64,000 nt of DNA from Bacteroides intestinalis DSM 17393 (GCF_000172175.1 NZ_ABJL02000007.1:434001-498000); one strand, 5' to 3'; shown: positions 52,764 to 62,848, counted from the stretch's first letter. Numbers and translations: made by a program. Notes: a model not told the origin generated them from the sequence alone.

Positions 52764-53870
52764 ATGTACAAGAAAGCATTTACATTATTATTATTATTAT
52801 TTTCTTTTCAGTTATTAATTGCTCAGAAGAGTCTGCTGAAGAATTTTCCCGAAGGGTATACCCCCGATGAAATCGGTAGACGCATTTCCTATCGTTTTGT
52901 AACCGAGAAACATGCATTACATGCCGGAAAATGGATTGGTTATCCCGAAACCTTCTATTGGAACGGTTCTCTTAAATATGCGGCAGCAGCTAAAGATAAA
53001 GCACTTATCAAGCTTTTGCAAGCCCGGTTTGAGCATTTGTTTACTACTGAAAAGGCACTGTTGCCTATCAAGAATCATGTCGATTTAAACATGTTCGGCA
53101 GCTTGCCTTTGGAACTTTATTGGGTGACGAAGGATGAACGCTATAAAGAAGTGGGATTGCCTTATGCTGATACTCAATGGGAAGTTCCCGAAGATGCTAA
53201 ACCTGAAGAGAAAGCGTGGGCGGAGAAGGGTTATTCATGGCAAACACGCCTTTGGATTGACGATATGTATATGATTACTATTGTGCAGACGCATGCCTAC
53301 AAAGTGACCAATGACAGCAAATATATAGATCGTGCAGCTAAAGAAATGGTGATGTATCTGGATGAATTACAACGTCCCAATGGTCTCTTCTATCATGCAC
53401 CGGATGTACCCTTCTACTGGGGACGTGGAAACGGATGGATGGCAGCAGGTATGACAGAGTTGCTTCGTTACTTACCTAAGAATCACAAAGACCGTCCCCG
53501 CATCATGGAAGGTTATCTGACTATGATGAAGAGTCTGAAGGAATATCAGAATCCGGAAGGACTGTGGAACCAATTGCTGGATGATCCTGAATGCTGGACT
53601 GAAACATCAGGCTCTGCTATGTTTACTTTTGCTTTTATTACGGGTGTAAAGAACGGTTGGCTGGATGCCAAAGAGTATGCGCCCGCAGCTCGCAAGGCAT
53701 GGATGGCTTTAGTGAATTATCTGACCGAGAAGAATCAGGTAAGAGAGATTTGTGTAGGTACCAATAAGAAGAATGACAAACAATACTATTATGATCGTCC
53801 GCGTCGTACCGGTGATTTTCATGCACAAGGCCCTTACCTTTGGTGTGTAGTTGCCCTGATGGAGAAATAA
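52764..53870 (+). CDS. GH105 unsaturated glucuronyl/rhamnogalacturonyl hydrolase, copy 3
   Basis: The 368-residue protein has a signal peptide (MYKKAFTLLLLLFSFQLLIA) and the motifs VDLNMFGSLPLELYWVTKDE, YADTQW, WQTRLWIDDMYMITIVQ, DVPFYWGRGNGWMAAGMTEL and ETSGSAMFTFAFITGVKNGW. The product tracks copy 2 almost residue by residue over the whole length, so the two arose by duplication within this locus. It ends 20 bases before the GH115 gene and should share its transcript. The likely role is removal of unsaturated uronic acid ends. Confidence 0.93.
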   Translation: MYKKAFTLLLLLFSFQLLIAQKSLLKNFPEGYTPDEIGRRISYRFVTEKHALHAGKWIGYPETFYWNGSLKYAAAAKDKALIKLLQARFEHLFTTEKALLPIKNHVDLNMFGSLPLELYWVTKDERYKEVGLPYADTQWEVPEDAKPEEKAWAEKGYSWQTRLWIDDMYMITIVQTHAYKVTNDSKYIDRAAKEMVMYLDELQRPNGLFYHAPDVPFYWGRGNGWMAAGMTELLRYLPKNHKDRPRIMEGYLTMMKSLKEYQNPEGLWNQLLDDPECWTETSGSAMFTFAFITGVKNGWLDAKEYAPAARKAWMALVNYLTEKNQVREICVGTNKKNDKQYYYDRPRRTGDFHAQGPYLWCVVALMEK

Positions 53871-53890
53871 TTCATAATTATCGATAAAGC

Positions 53891-56848
53891 ATGAGAATTT
53901 TTAAATCTATTTTATTAGGAGGCATGTTGCTGCTGAGTTCCTCGGCAGCACTGGCTCAGGTTTCGCTATCACAGAATAGTAGCGGATCTAATGTGTTTAG
54001 TCTCGTTGGCAAGAAGGATAAAGCCTGCGTGTACTATGACGCAAAAGACTTTGAAGTTGTAAAGACTACGGCAGGACTATTTGCAAATGATGTGAAAGAG
54101 GTGAGTGGACAGCTTTTGGGCGTTGCTACTACCAAAGAAGCGCCTCAAAAGAACTGTATTATCATCGGTACCTTGGGTTATAATGAGTGGATCGACCAGA
54201 TGATTGCAAAGAAGAAACTGGATGTAGAACCTTTGAAGAATCGTTGGGAAAGCTATCTGGTACAGCTTGTGCGCAATCCGCTTCCGGGTGTGGACAAAGC
54301 GTTGGTAATTGTAGGTAGCGACCGCAGAGGTACTGCTTACGGGTTGCTTTCTGTATCAAGAACTATCGGTGTGTCTCCTTGGTACTGGTGGGCGGATGCT
54401 CCTATCATAAAGAAGGATCAGTTACACCTGAGAGTAGACAAGTATATTTCTAAAGAACCTACAGTGAAGTACAGAGGTATCTTCATCAATGATGAAGACT
54501 GGGGACTTTACCGTTGGTCAAGAGATAACTTCGAGAAAGAATTGGGCAATTTCGGTCCTCGGACTTATGCCAAAGTTTGTGAGCTTTTGCTTCGGCTTCA
54601 GGCCAACTATTTGTGTCCGGCTATGCACGATGCATCTATGGCATTCCACCGGATTCCGGAGAACAGGGTGGTTGCAGACCGCTTTGCTATCCTTATGGGA
54701 GCTTCCCACTGCGAACCGTTATTATTTAATACGGCAAGTGAATGGAAACGCGATAAGATGGGCGAATGGGATTACATCAATAATAAAAAAGGTGTAGACA
54801 GCGTGCTCAATGTCCGTGTGAAGGAATGCGCTCCTTTTGAAAATGTATATACGCTGGCATTGCGCGGACTGCATGACAGAGCCATGAATGCAAGCAATGA
54901 TATGGGTGATAGAAAGGATATGCTTCAGGAAGCTCTGATGGCGCAAAGGCAGATGTTGATCGATGCAATCGGTAAACCGGGAGAAGAAATTCCCCAGGCA
55001 TTTACTCCTTATAAGGAGGTACTGGACGTATATGATGAAGGTTTGGAACTACCGGATGATGTAACTATCATTTGGCCGGATGATAATTACGGTTATATGA
55101 AACGTTTGAGTAGCCCGAAAGAACAGAAACGTTCGGGTCGTTCGGGTGTATATTATCACTCTTCTTATCTTGGCAAGCCTCACGATCACCTTTGGATGAA
55201 TACGGTTTCTCCTACATTGATGTATGAAGAACTTCGTAAAGCCTATGATGCAACAGCCGACCGCATCTGGTTACTGAATGCCGGTGACATTAAGTCATGT
55301 GAATTCGCAGTGGATTACTTCCTGACAATGGCTTTCGATATTGATGCTTTCAACTTTGAAAGAGCAGCCAATTATCGTACAGAATGGTTGTGTGGAATGT
55401 TGGGCGACCAATACCGCAATGAGTATCAGGATGTAGTCAATTCTTTCTATAAGCTGGCTTTTGCACGTAAACCCGAATTTATGGGATGGGGTTACCAGTG
55501 GACGACTGATAAACATGGTAGAGAACGGAATACGGATACGGACTTCTCACTGACCAACTATCGTGAAGTGGACAACCGTTTGAGCGAATACCGCCGTATT
55601 GGAGGTATCGTAGAGAATATTCTGAATAATATGTCCGATGAGAAACAGAAAGCATGTTTCTATCAGTCATTATATTATCCGGTAAAGGGATGCGAACTGT
55701 TGAACAGAATGGTACTGGACGGACAAAGAAACCGTTGGTATGCTATTCAGCAAAGAGCATCGGCTAAGGATTTGAAGAAATCAGCAAAAGCTTGTTATGA
55801 CAGTCTGGAAGTTATAACCAAAGGATATAACTCACTGCTCGACGGTAAATGGAATCATGTGATGACCATGAAGCAAGGATTTGCGGCTGCTTATTTTGAA
55901 CTTCCGAAGTTGAGAGATGTTGAACTGGCTCCTGCAGCCTCTCTGGGTGTAATGGCCGAGGGTGAGGCAGTATTGAAAGGTCTGCAAAGCTTCCATTCAT
56001 TGCCATGTTTCAATACTTACCTGCGCCAATCTTACTATATAGATGTATTCAATAAAGGTGCTACTCCGTTGAAATGGAAAACATCTGTAACAAACGATTG
56101 GATTTTGGTAAGCAAGAAGTCCGGAGAGACAGCTACCGAAGAGCGTATTGAAGTTTCCATTGACTGGGCAAAGGTTCCGGCTGGTGAAAGAATCCTTGGT
56201 ACATTGGATATTATGTCCGACCGTGGTGAGAAAGAAACTGTTTATATCTCCGTCTTTAATCCTACATCTCCTTCATTGGCCGAAATGGACACTCTGTTTG
56301 TAGAGAACAATGGGTATGTTGCGATGGATGCGGCAAGTTTCCACCGTAAGGTAGAGAATGATGATATTAAGATGATTGTGATTCCGAACTTGGGATTTGA
56401 GAATACAGCTGTTCAGTTGGGTAATCCTATGGCAAAGGCACAGCGTACGGCGGGACGTAATACACCGCGTCTGGAATATGATTTCTATACTTTTGAACAG
56501 GGATCGGTAGATGTTTACACCTATGTACTTCCTACTTTCCCCATAAGCAAGGATAGAGGATATGCCGGACATGAAGCAACTAATGTTGAGACTAAATATG
56601 GCGTATGTATCGATGAGGGTCCCGTTATGAATCCGTCTACTTCTTCCTTTGAATATGCTCAGATCTGGTATGAGAGCGTATTGAAGAATTGCAGAATCAA
56701 TAAGACCACCCTTCATATAGACAAGCCGGGCAAGCATACAGTGAAAATCATCTGTGGAGATGCCGGAACCGTTTTGCAGAAGGTTGTATTGGACTTTGGT
56801 GGTATGAAGCGTTCTTATATGGGACCGCGACCTACCAGAAAGGAATAA
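53891..56848 (+). CDS. GH115 alpha-glucuronidase
   Basis: The 985-residue protein has a signal peptide (MRIFKSILLGGMLLLSSSAA, cleavage near ALAQ). GH115 blocks are clear: ALVIVGSDRRGTAYGLLSVS, VSPWYWWADAPI, VKYRGIFINDEDWGLYRW, LRLQANYLCPAMHD, VTIIWPDDNYGYMKRLSS and VYYHSSYLGKPHDHLWMNT. The C-terminal third is beta-rich (VTNDWILVSKKSGE) and matches the extra dimerisation domain of this family. GH115 enzymes remove (4-O-methyl) glucuronic acid side groups from xylan or arabinogalactan. It is the last gene of its transcript; a 19-bp hairpin follows the stop. Confidence 0.94.
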   Translation: MRIFKSILLGGMLLLSSSAALAQVSLSQNSSGSNVFSLVGKKDKACVYYDAKDFEVVKTTAGLFANDVKEVSGQLLGVATTKEAPQKNCIIIGTLGYNEWIDQMIAKKKLDVEPLKNRWESYLVQLVRNPLPGVDKALVIVGSDRRGTAYGLLSVSRTIGVSPWYWWADAPIIKKDQLHLRVDKYISKEPTVKYRGIFINDEDWGLYRWSRDNFEKELGNFGPRTYAKVCELLLRLQANYLCPAMHDASMAFHRIPENRVVADRFAILMGASHCEPLLFNTASEWKRDKMGEWDYINNKKGVDSVLNVRVKECAPFENVYTLALRGLHDRAMNASNDMGDRKDMLQEALMAQRQMLIDAIGKPGEEIPQAFTPYKEVLDVYDEGLELPDDVTIIWPDDNYGYMKRLSSPKEQKRSGRSGVYYHSSYLGKPHDHLWMNTVSPTLMYEELRKAYDATADRIWLLNAGDIKSCEFAVDYFLTMAFDIDAFNFERAANYRTEWLCGMLGDQYRNEYQDVVNSFYKLAFARKPEFMGWGYQWTTDKHGRERNTDTDFSLTNYREVDNRLSEYRRIGGIVENILNNMSDEKQKACFYQSLYYPVKGCELLNRMVLDGQRNRWYAIQQRASAKDLKKSAKACYDSLEVITKGYNSLLDGKWNHVMTMKQGFAAAYFELPKLRDVELAPAASLGVMAEGEAVLKGLQSFHSLPCFNTYLRQSYYIDVFNKGATPLKWKTSVTNDWILVSKKSGETATEERIEVSIDWAKVPAGERILGTLDIMSDRGEKETVYISVFNPTSPSLAEMDTLFVENNGYVAMDAASFHRKVENDDIKMIVIPNLGFENTAVQLGNPMAKAQRTAGRNTPRLEYDFYTFEQGSVDVYTYVLPTFPISKDRGYAGHEATNVETKYGVCIDEGPVMNPSTSSFEYAQIWYESVLKNCRINKTTLHIDKPGKHTVKIICGDAGTVLQKVVLDFGGMKRSYMGPRPTRKE

Positions 56849-56854
56849 AAGAGG

Positions 56855-56894
56855 GATAAGGTGGTAGAGTGATAGATCACTCTACCACCTTATC
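56855..56894 (+). terminator. Hairpin terminator after GH115
   Basis: GATAAGGTGGTAGAGTGAT (56855-56873) pairs perfectly with ATCACTCTACCACCTTATC (56876-56894), 19 bases with only two bases between the arms, followed by ATTTTGTT. It starts 6 bases after the GH115 stop codon. Confidence 0.8.
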
Positions 56895-57022
56895 ACATTT
56901 TGTTCATAACCCGATAAAAATGAATCAATCTATGTTTTTGTGTGTAATTTTTATTTCTTGTCTTGTTACCTTTTCCACCACCATTCCCCCCTCTCAGATA
57001 CCTTCTGGATGGGGGCACAATG

Positions 57023-57077
57023 AGTCAGGGACTGAAAGGCATTCAGTCAGTGAGTGAAAGGCATTCAGTCCCTGACT
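57023..57077. repeat. Compound direct and inverted repeat
   Basis: AGTCAGGGACTGAA (57023-57036) is the perfect inverse of TTCAGTCCCTGACT (57064-57077). Inside, TGAAAGGCATTCAGTC occurs twice in direct orientation (57033-57048 and 57055-57070). The rest of the 56895-57220 gap shows no gene; a 62-codon frame from 56869 crosses the terminator and this repeat and is not credible. Confidence 0.7.
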
Positions 57078-57220
57078 GAATCAGATTCATTCAACGAGTC
57101 GGAAGAGTAGCTGCAGGAAAGGAAGAAACTTACGAACTTTTTGTAAGTATAGTTGCTAACTGATGAAATATACGATGAATCATTATTTAACCCCTGATTC
57201 GCATAAATATCAATATTACT

Positions 57221-59767
57221 ATGATGAAAAAGTTAATACTTGCCTTTTGTATGTTACAAGGTATCTTGTTATCGTTGGGAGCTCAGGATATGCATCAGAA
57301 CATAGCATATGCTGACAACCATGTGCGCTTTACGGTTATCTCAGATGGAACACTCCGTTTAGAGTATGCTCCGGCTGGCAAATTTGTAGATAACAAATCT
57401 TTTGTTGCGGTGAACCGCCTCTATCCGGATGTAGACTACAAGCTGAAGTCAAAAGGGGCGTGGATTGAAATAACGACTTCTAAGATGAGGATGCGTTATA
57501 AAAAAGACAGTGGTCAGTTTACCGGAGACAATCTAGTGATTGAAGCGGTGAAAGGGGCATTTCCATTCACTTGGAAGCCCGGAGTGCAGCAAAAAGGAAA
57601 TCTGAAAGGTACTTACCGCACTCTGGACGGAATGGATGGTGAGACGCAAACTCAAACTTGGGTAGCTGATACCAAGAAAGGGGAACAACTGAAGTTGGAA
57701 GACGGTTTGCTGGCTACCGACGGTTGGTCTTTTATTGATGATTCACAAGGACTTCTGTTCGATAACGATCCGGATTGGGAGTGGGCGAAAGAACGTCCCG
57801 CCAACGGAGGGCAGGACTGGTATTTCATGGCTTACGGGCATGATTACAAGCAAGCTCTGAAAGACTACACTCTCTTTGCAGGTAAGATGCCGTTGCCTCC
57901 CCGCTATGCGTTTGGCTATTGGTGGTTGCGCTATTGGTTGTATTCTGATAAAGAGTTCCGTAACCTGATTGATAATTTTAATACTTATCAGATTCCTTTG
58001 GATGTGTTGGTGGTAGATATGGACTGGCATTATACCGAGAAGGGTAAAGGAGGCTGGACCGGTTGGACTTGGAACAGGGATTTATTTCCGAATCCCCAAG
58101 GTTTCTTGAAATATCTGAAACAGAATGACCTGAAAATTACTCTCAATCTGCATCCGGCAGACGGAGTGGCTGCATACGAAGAAAACTATACGGAGATGGC
58201 GAAAGACATGGGGGTCGATCCTGAGACAAAGAAGACGATTCCCTGGGTTAATTCCGATAAAAAGTTCATCCGGAGTATGTTTAAGAATATACTGGGTCCG
58301 ATGGAGAAAGATGGAGTAGACTTCTGGTGGCTGGACTGGCAGCAGGGAATGTTTGACCCGAAGATGAAGAATCTGAGTAATACGTGGTGGATCAATTACG
58401 CATTCTTTAGTGATATGGAAAAGCGCCGGGAGACTCGCCCGATGTTATATCACCGTTGGGGAGGATTAGGAAACCATCGTTATCAGGTAGGCTTTTCCGG
58501 TGATGCGGTGATCTCTTGGAAATCATTGGATTTTCAGCCTTATTTCAATTCTACTGCCTCTAATGTGCTGTATGGCTATTGGAGCCATGATTTAGGAGGA
58601 CATATCGGTAGTCAGATAGATCCCGAAATGTATACCCGTTGGTTACAATTCGGAGCATTAAGCCCGATTATGCGTACGCACTCTCAGAAAGGGGCTAAAT
58701 TGAATAAAGAACCTTGGGTGTTCAACAAGGAATATTGTGACATCATTCGTGAAACGATTCGCCAACGCTATGTGATGGCTCCTTATATTTATACGATGGC
58801 CCGCAAGGGGTATGATGACGGAATTTCACTCTGCCGCCCCATGTATTATGATTATCCAGAAAATAAGGAAGCCTATGAGTTCCGAAATGAATATATGTTC
58901 GGAGATGATGTGCTGGTTATGCCGGTCACTGCTCCGGTAGAGAATGACTATGCACAGGTGCGTGTATGGTTGCCGGAAGGAGAATGGTATGAATGGCATA
59001 CAGGTGCTTTGCTGAAAGGGAATCAGATTGTGGAACGCTCTTTTGCCGTTGATGAATATCCGATTTATATAAAGGCAGGTGCCATATTGCCCATGTATCT
59101 GGATAATGTGATGAATCTGAATGGCAATGACGAAGAGATGGCAGTAACGGTTTTCCCTGGTGGAGGCGATACTGCCGAGTTCAAGTTGTACGAAGATAAT
59201 GGTAATGATAAGAATTATGCATCCGAATATGCTGTGACTAAGTTGAGTTCTGTCCGCAATGGTAATGAACAAACGCTTGTGATAGGTAAACGTGAGGGTG
59301 CTTATAAGGACATGCCTCTTGTCCGCCCGTTTAAAGTGAAGGTGCTTTCTTCTCTTATTCCCCAGTCTGTTACGGTGAATGGACATCCGGCTAAATACCA
59401 GTACTCAGGTGAAGATTTTGCCCTTTTGATCGATGTTCCTGCTCAGGCTTGCGATCAGGAAAAGGTGGTTAAAATCGTTTATCCGTCTGAAAAGGTCGAT
59501 CTGAATGGACTTCTTGGAGCATCCCGAAGAATAGCGAAGAGTATGGAACAACTGAAATATCGTAATTCATACATTGTCTTTAAAGAAGAGTTTGGTAAAA
59601 TGGGAAGTTTGAGTGAAGCAGTGACCTATGCTCCCTCCGAAATGCCCGCTTTGATCGCTGATTTCTGGAAAAGTTATAATGAACTGCCTGCAGTGTTGGA
59701 ACGACAAGGAATGAAAAGTGATCTTGCAACATGGTTTTTGCAATCTGTTTGTTGGAGCAAGCGATAA
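57221..59767 (+). CDS. GH31-family alpha-glycosidase
   Basis: The 848-residue protein has a signal peptide (about residues 1-21, LLSLGAQ), an N-terminal beta-sandwich (VRFTVISDGTLRLEYAP) and a TIM barrel with GH31 hallmarks: PPRYAFGYWWLRYW, VLVVDMDWH, the nucleophile aspartate in DFWWLDWQQG (near residue 371) and the acid/base aspartate in GFSGDAVISW (near 428). C-terminal beta domains follow. It also has an extra C-terminal helical tail after VVKIVYPSEK. Such sequences act as exported alpha-glucosidases, alpha-xylosidases or alpha-galactosidases; the sugar is not settled by motifs. It begins a new unit after the hairpin and repeat region. Confidence 0.93.
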   Translation: MMKKLILAFCMLQGILLSLGAQDMHQNIAYADNHVRFTVISDGTLRLEYAPAGKFVDNKSFVAVNRLYPDVDYKLKSKGAWIEITTSKMRMRYKKDSGQFTGDNLVIEAVKGAFPFTWKPGVQQKGNLKGTYRTLDGMDGETQTQTWVADTKKGEQLKLEDGLLATDGWSFIDDSQGLLFDNDPDWEWAKERPANGGQDWYFMAYGHDYKQALKDYTLFAGKMPLPPRYAFGYWWLRYWLYSDKEFRNLIDNFNTYQIPLDVLVVDMDWHYTEKGKGGWTGWTWNRDLFPNPQGFLKYLKQNDLKITLNLHPADGVAAYEENYTEMAKDMGVDPETKKTIPWVNSDKKFIRSMFKNILGPMEKDGVDFWWLDWQQGMFDPKMKNLSNTWWINYAFFSDMEKRRETRPMLYHRWGGLGNHRYQVGFSGDAVISWKSLDFQPYFNSTASNVLYGYWSHDLGGHIGSQIDPEMYTRWLQFGALSPIMRTHSQKGAKLNKEPWVFNKEYCDIIRETIRQRYVMAPYIYTMARKGYDDGISLCRPMYYDYPENKEAYEFRNEYMFGDDVLVMPVTAPVENDYAQVRVWLPEGEWYEWHTGALLKGNQIVERSFAVDEYPIYIKAGAILPMYLDNVMNLNGNDEEMAVTVFPGGGDTAEFKLYEDNGNDKNYASEYAVTKLSSVRNGNEQTLVIGKREGAYKDMPLVRPFKVKVLSSLIPQSVTVNGHPAKYQYSGEDFALLIDVPAQACDQEKVVKIVYPSEKVDLNGLLGASRRIAKSMEQLKYRNSYIVFKEEFGKMGSLSEAVTYAPSEMPALIADFWKSYNELPAVLERQGMKSDLATWFLQSVCWSKR

Positions 59768-59778
59768 ATAATAGATAG

Positions 59779-62514
59779 ATGAAACGATATTTGATGATAT
59801 TTTTGGCCGCTTTCATGGCTTTTCACTATATGGGGGCTTCTTTGCCCTCCCAGGTGGACAGCCATGATATAGCGTCTTTACATGCATGGGGACCTTATTC
59901 CAAACGCTATGCAGGCATCTCGCACATACCTGATATGAGTAAAGGAATACGTTTTGATTTCTCCGTGATGCCCGGATATTATCGGAATCGCCAGTTGGTG
60001 CCGCATGTCCTGTTTGAATCGTCTTACTATCCATGGGAGATAAATCCGGAGGTGAATCGCATCACTTACAGGTATGAATTGGAATGGAAAGACAAGGTTT
60101 ATACGGATGTCACTTATTACGTGTTGGATGATAACCGTACGCTGGTCGGAATACATTGTGTCAACAATACAGGGATGCCTCAGAATCTGGTTCTGAACCA
60201 GATGGCTTATATAGACTATCCTGAGACGTATCCGCAGGTAACTGCTACAGGAGCATCGCGGCTGCAATGGTATAATGCCATTGATTATATGGAGAATGAA
60301 CCTGTTCGGAAATCGCCTCAATACAGACTGGTATATGATGGGTGGCGGCGGAATGAAGAACGTAGCGCTTTGTCTCTTGATGGTTCGATTCTGGGGAGAG
60401 GCTTCGGTAGGAGCGAAGGTGACCGCCTGAGTTATCAAGTGAATATCCTTCCGGATCAGGAAAACGGAGCCATAGGCATCCGATTTAAGGTAAAGAAGGG
60501 AGAGAACGCTGTACTACAGCTGAAAGGACTGGTAGAACAATCTGTTACTCTGAAAGGTACGGGAGAATTTTCTTTCGTATCAGTTCCTTATCAGAATAAG
60601 AAGGCGGGAGAATACAAACTGGAACTTATTTCGGGCAGTACCGTTGAAATCGGTCTGGATGGATTCTTTATAGGCAGTGCGGATGATATCAGCAATGTAA
60701 AAGTAGTCCGTACGCCGATACCTTTTACTCCTGCAATGGAAGTAGGTAAAAGCAAGAAAGACTTTATCCTGAAGTACAAAGACTGTGAAAACTATTATGG
60801 GGTGGCTTGGAACCATCAGCATTCGGAAGTTCGGGAAATACTGAACGGTGAATTGGAATCTTTCTTCCGGAGAAAGGTGCACGATCATGTCTCGTCAAGG
60901 CTGGTTGGAGATAGGAAGTGGCACTATACGAATGCTTTTTTGCGTCCTGTCGTGCTGGAACCAGATTCTGAACAGACCATTTACATGTTGGTATGCACAG
61001 GAGATAAGGAACAGGTACAACAAGAATTGCAGAGTTTCCATTCAACTCCGGATAAACTGATTGCGCAGGTTAAATCTACGGAAGGTGCAAAGTCTAAGGA
61101 TAAAGTGTTACCGGGCGGAGAGAAGTATCTTCTGGGAAATCGTTTATTGCAAGCCTCGCTTTTATCGAATATCGTATATCCGGTTTATACGCAGAAAGAG
61201 TACATCAGGCATTTCACACCGGGCAAGAACTGGAATAGTCTTTATACTTGGGATTCCGGATTCATTGCACTGGGACTGATTGATGTGGATCCGGCTAAGG
61301 CTTTCGAATGCATCAAGGCCTATACAACTCCGGTAGGGAGTGAATCGGCTTTTATTCATCATGGCACTCCATTGCCTATCCAGATGTATGCTTACGCTGA
61401 TTTGTGGAACAATAGCCTGTCACGTGAGACCTTGGAATTCTTATATCCCCGACTGAAACAGTTCTTTAACTTTATGGTTGGAAACGATCCTTACTCTACT
61501 ACCCGGATGAAAGGTTCCGGTCTGCTTCGCACCTGGGATTATTTCTATAATTCCGGTGGATGGGACGATTATCCGCCTCAGCATGCACGTGGGGGGAATA
61601 AACTGGTGACTCCTGTAGTTACTTCAGCTTATTATCTGCGGGCTGCGAAAATACTGCGCCTGGCGGCAAAAGAGTTGGGACTGAAAAAGGATATGAAAGA
61701 ATATGAGCAGGTAATCGGACGACTGTCGAATGCTTTGCAAACCTACTCTTGGGACGAAGAAAGCGGATATTTTGGGTATGTGCTCCATGATTCCTTGGAG
61801 AATGCGAAAGAAATCTTACGGTATAAGGACCGGTCGAACTTTAACAAGGGGTTGGATGGAGTGACTCCTTTGACAGCAGGTATCTGTTCTCCGGATCAGG
61901 TAAATAGGTTGGTGGGACATCTGTTTTCTCCCGATGAGTTATGGACAAAAGTAGGAATTTCAACGGTAGACCAGTCTGCGTCTTATTATAAAGTAGATGG
62001 GTATTGGAATGGTGCCGTATGGTTTCCCCATCAGTGGGTAATGTGGAAAACTCTTTTAGATTTAGGTAAGGGAGAAGAAGCCTACCGGGTGGCGCATACA
62101 GCCCTGGATAATTGGGAAAAGGAATGTGCAGCAAGCTATTTTACGTTTGAGCATTTCATTATCTCTTCGGGAAGAGGAGCGGGGTGGCACCAGTTTTCCG
62201 GACTTTCATCACCTATTTTGAATTGGTTTGCTGCCTATTATAAGCCGGGTAAAGTTTCTACCGGCTTTGAGGTCTGGATTACGAAGAGCGAATTCAATAG
62301 TACTTGTTCTGGATATAAGGCTGATATCTCTTTTGACGATTCGACAAAGGCTCATGAGCGTTGTATGATTGTCTGCATGGATGCAGGATATAAGTATGAA
62401 GTATTGTTCAATGGTAAGTCTGTTAAATCCAGATCTGACCATCCCGGAATGTTAGAAATCACATTACCGGCTACTAATAAAACCGGTGAACTTATAATTC
62501 GGGCTCTTAATTAG
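59779..62514 (+). CDS. GH63/MGH1-like alpha/alpha-barrel glycosidase
   Basis: The 911-residue protein starts with a signal peptide (MKRYLMIFLAAFMAFHYMGA). The N-terminal half is beta-rich (YRYELEWKDKVYTDVTYYVL) with a possible carbohydrate-binding jelly roll at about residues 220-300. The C-terminal half is an (alpha/alpha)6 barrel with WNSLYTWDSGFIALGLIDVD, LLRTWDYFYNSGGWDDYPPQ, YWNGAVWFPHQWVMWKTLLD and ASYFTFEHFIISSGRGAGWH, the pattern of GH63/trehalase-like and mannosylglycerate-hydrolase-like (MGH1) domains. It probably removes an alpha-linked sugar in the periplasm. It follows GH31 by 11 bases, so both share a transcript ended by the hairpin at 62572. Confidence 0.82.
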   Translation: MKRYLMIFLAAFMAFHYMGASLPSQVDSHDIASLHAWGPYSKRYAGISHIPDMSKGIRFDFSVMPGYYRNRQLVPHVLFESSYYPWEINPEVNRITYRYELEWKDKVYTDVTYYVLDDNRTLVGIHCVNNTGMPQNLVLNQMAYIDYPETYPQVTATGASRLQWYNAIDYMENEPVRKSPQYRLVYDGWRRNEERSALSLDGSILGRGFGRSEGDRLSYQVNILPDQENGAIGIRFKVKKGENAVLQLKGLVEQSVTLKGTGEFSFVSVPYQNKKAGEYKLELISGSTVEIGLDGFFIGSADDISNVKVVRTPIPFTPAMEVGKSKKDFILKYKDCENYYGVAWNHQHSEVREILNGELESFFRRKVHDHVSSRLVGDRKWHYTNAFLRPVVLEPDSEQTIYMLVCTGDKEQVQQELQSFHSTPDKLIAQVKSTEGAKSKDKVLPGGEKYLLGNRLLQASLLSNIVYPVYTQKEYIRHFTPGKNWNSLYTWDSGFIALGLIDVDPAKAFECIKAYTTPVGSESAFIHHGTPLPIQMYAYADLWNNSLSRETLEFLYPRLKQFFNFMVGNDPYSTTRMKGSGLLRTWDYFYNSGGWDDYPPQHARGGNKLVTPVVTSAYYLRAAKILRLAAKELGLKKDMKEYEQVIGRLSNALQTYSWDEESGYFGYVLHDSLENAKEILRYKDRSNFNKGLDGVTPLTAGICSPDQVNRLVGHLFSPDELWTKVGISTVDQSASYYKVDGYWNGAVWFPHQWVMWKTLLDLGKGEEAYRVAHTALDNWEKECAASYFTFEHFIISSGRGAGWHQFSGLSSPILNWFAAYYKPGKVSTGFEVWITKSEFNSTCSGYKADISFDDSTKAHERCMIVCMDAGYKYEVLFNGKSVKSRSDHPGMLEITLPATNKTGELIIRALN

Positions 62515-62571
62515 AGTTATTCATAAGAGCATTATTTTCTTTCATATTCAATATTAACCTCTGTGAGGTAT

Positions 62572-62608
62572 AAGATGCCCATTTCGCACACGGTGAAATG
62601 GGCATCTT
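62572..62608 (+). terminator. Hairpin terminator after the GH63-like gene
   Basis: AAGATGCCCATTTC (62572-62585) pairs perfectly with GAAATGGGCATCTT (62595-62608) around a 9-base loop, followed by TGTGTT. Confidence 0.8.
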
Positions 62609-62848
62609 GTGTTATCAGATTAAAACAGATCGATACATTTCATTACAAATGAAACTTTGCAAAATAAGATATTTGTCTCATTACTGATAATTTTGTATCT
62701 GCCGCAGTTTTATAGCCTTCTGACTGCGAAAATGAGACGTTTTTTCTCTTTTTAGGGATAAGTTTATTGCTGGTTATTTAATTGAATCTCTACTTTTGTC
62801 TTGCTTTAAAGCCAAGAAAGTCTTTACAATTTTTTAAAATTTAATATT
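62609..62848. promoter_or_regulatory. Leader and operator-like region of the second SusC gene
   Basis: Two nested inverted repeats precede the promoter: GTCTCATT (62675-62682) with AATGAGAC (62731-62738), and inside it CGCAGT (62703-62708) with ACTGCG (62723-62728). The -7 element TACTTTTG is at 62791-62798, with ATTG at 62766-62769 as a possible -33 box, 21 bases apart. The inverted repeats could bind the regulator that controls this susC. No gene is seen in the stretch. Confidence 0.45.

Noticed and set aside
56869..57057. 62-codon frame MIDHSTTLSH... after GH115
   Set aside because: It starts inside the terminator hairpin and ends in the repeat block; no conserved feature supports it.
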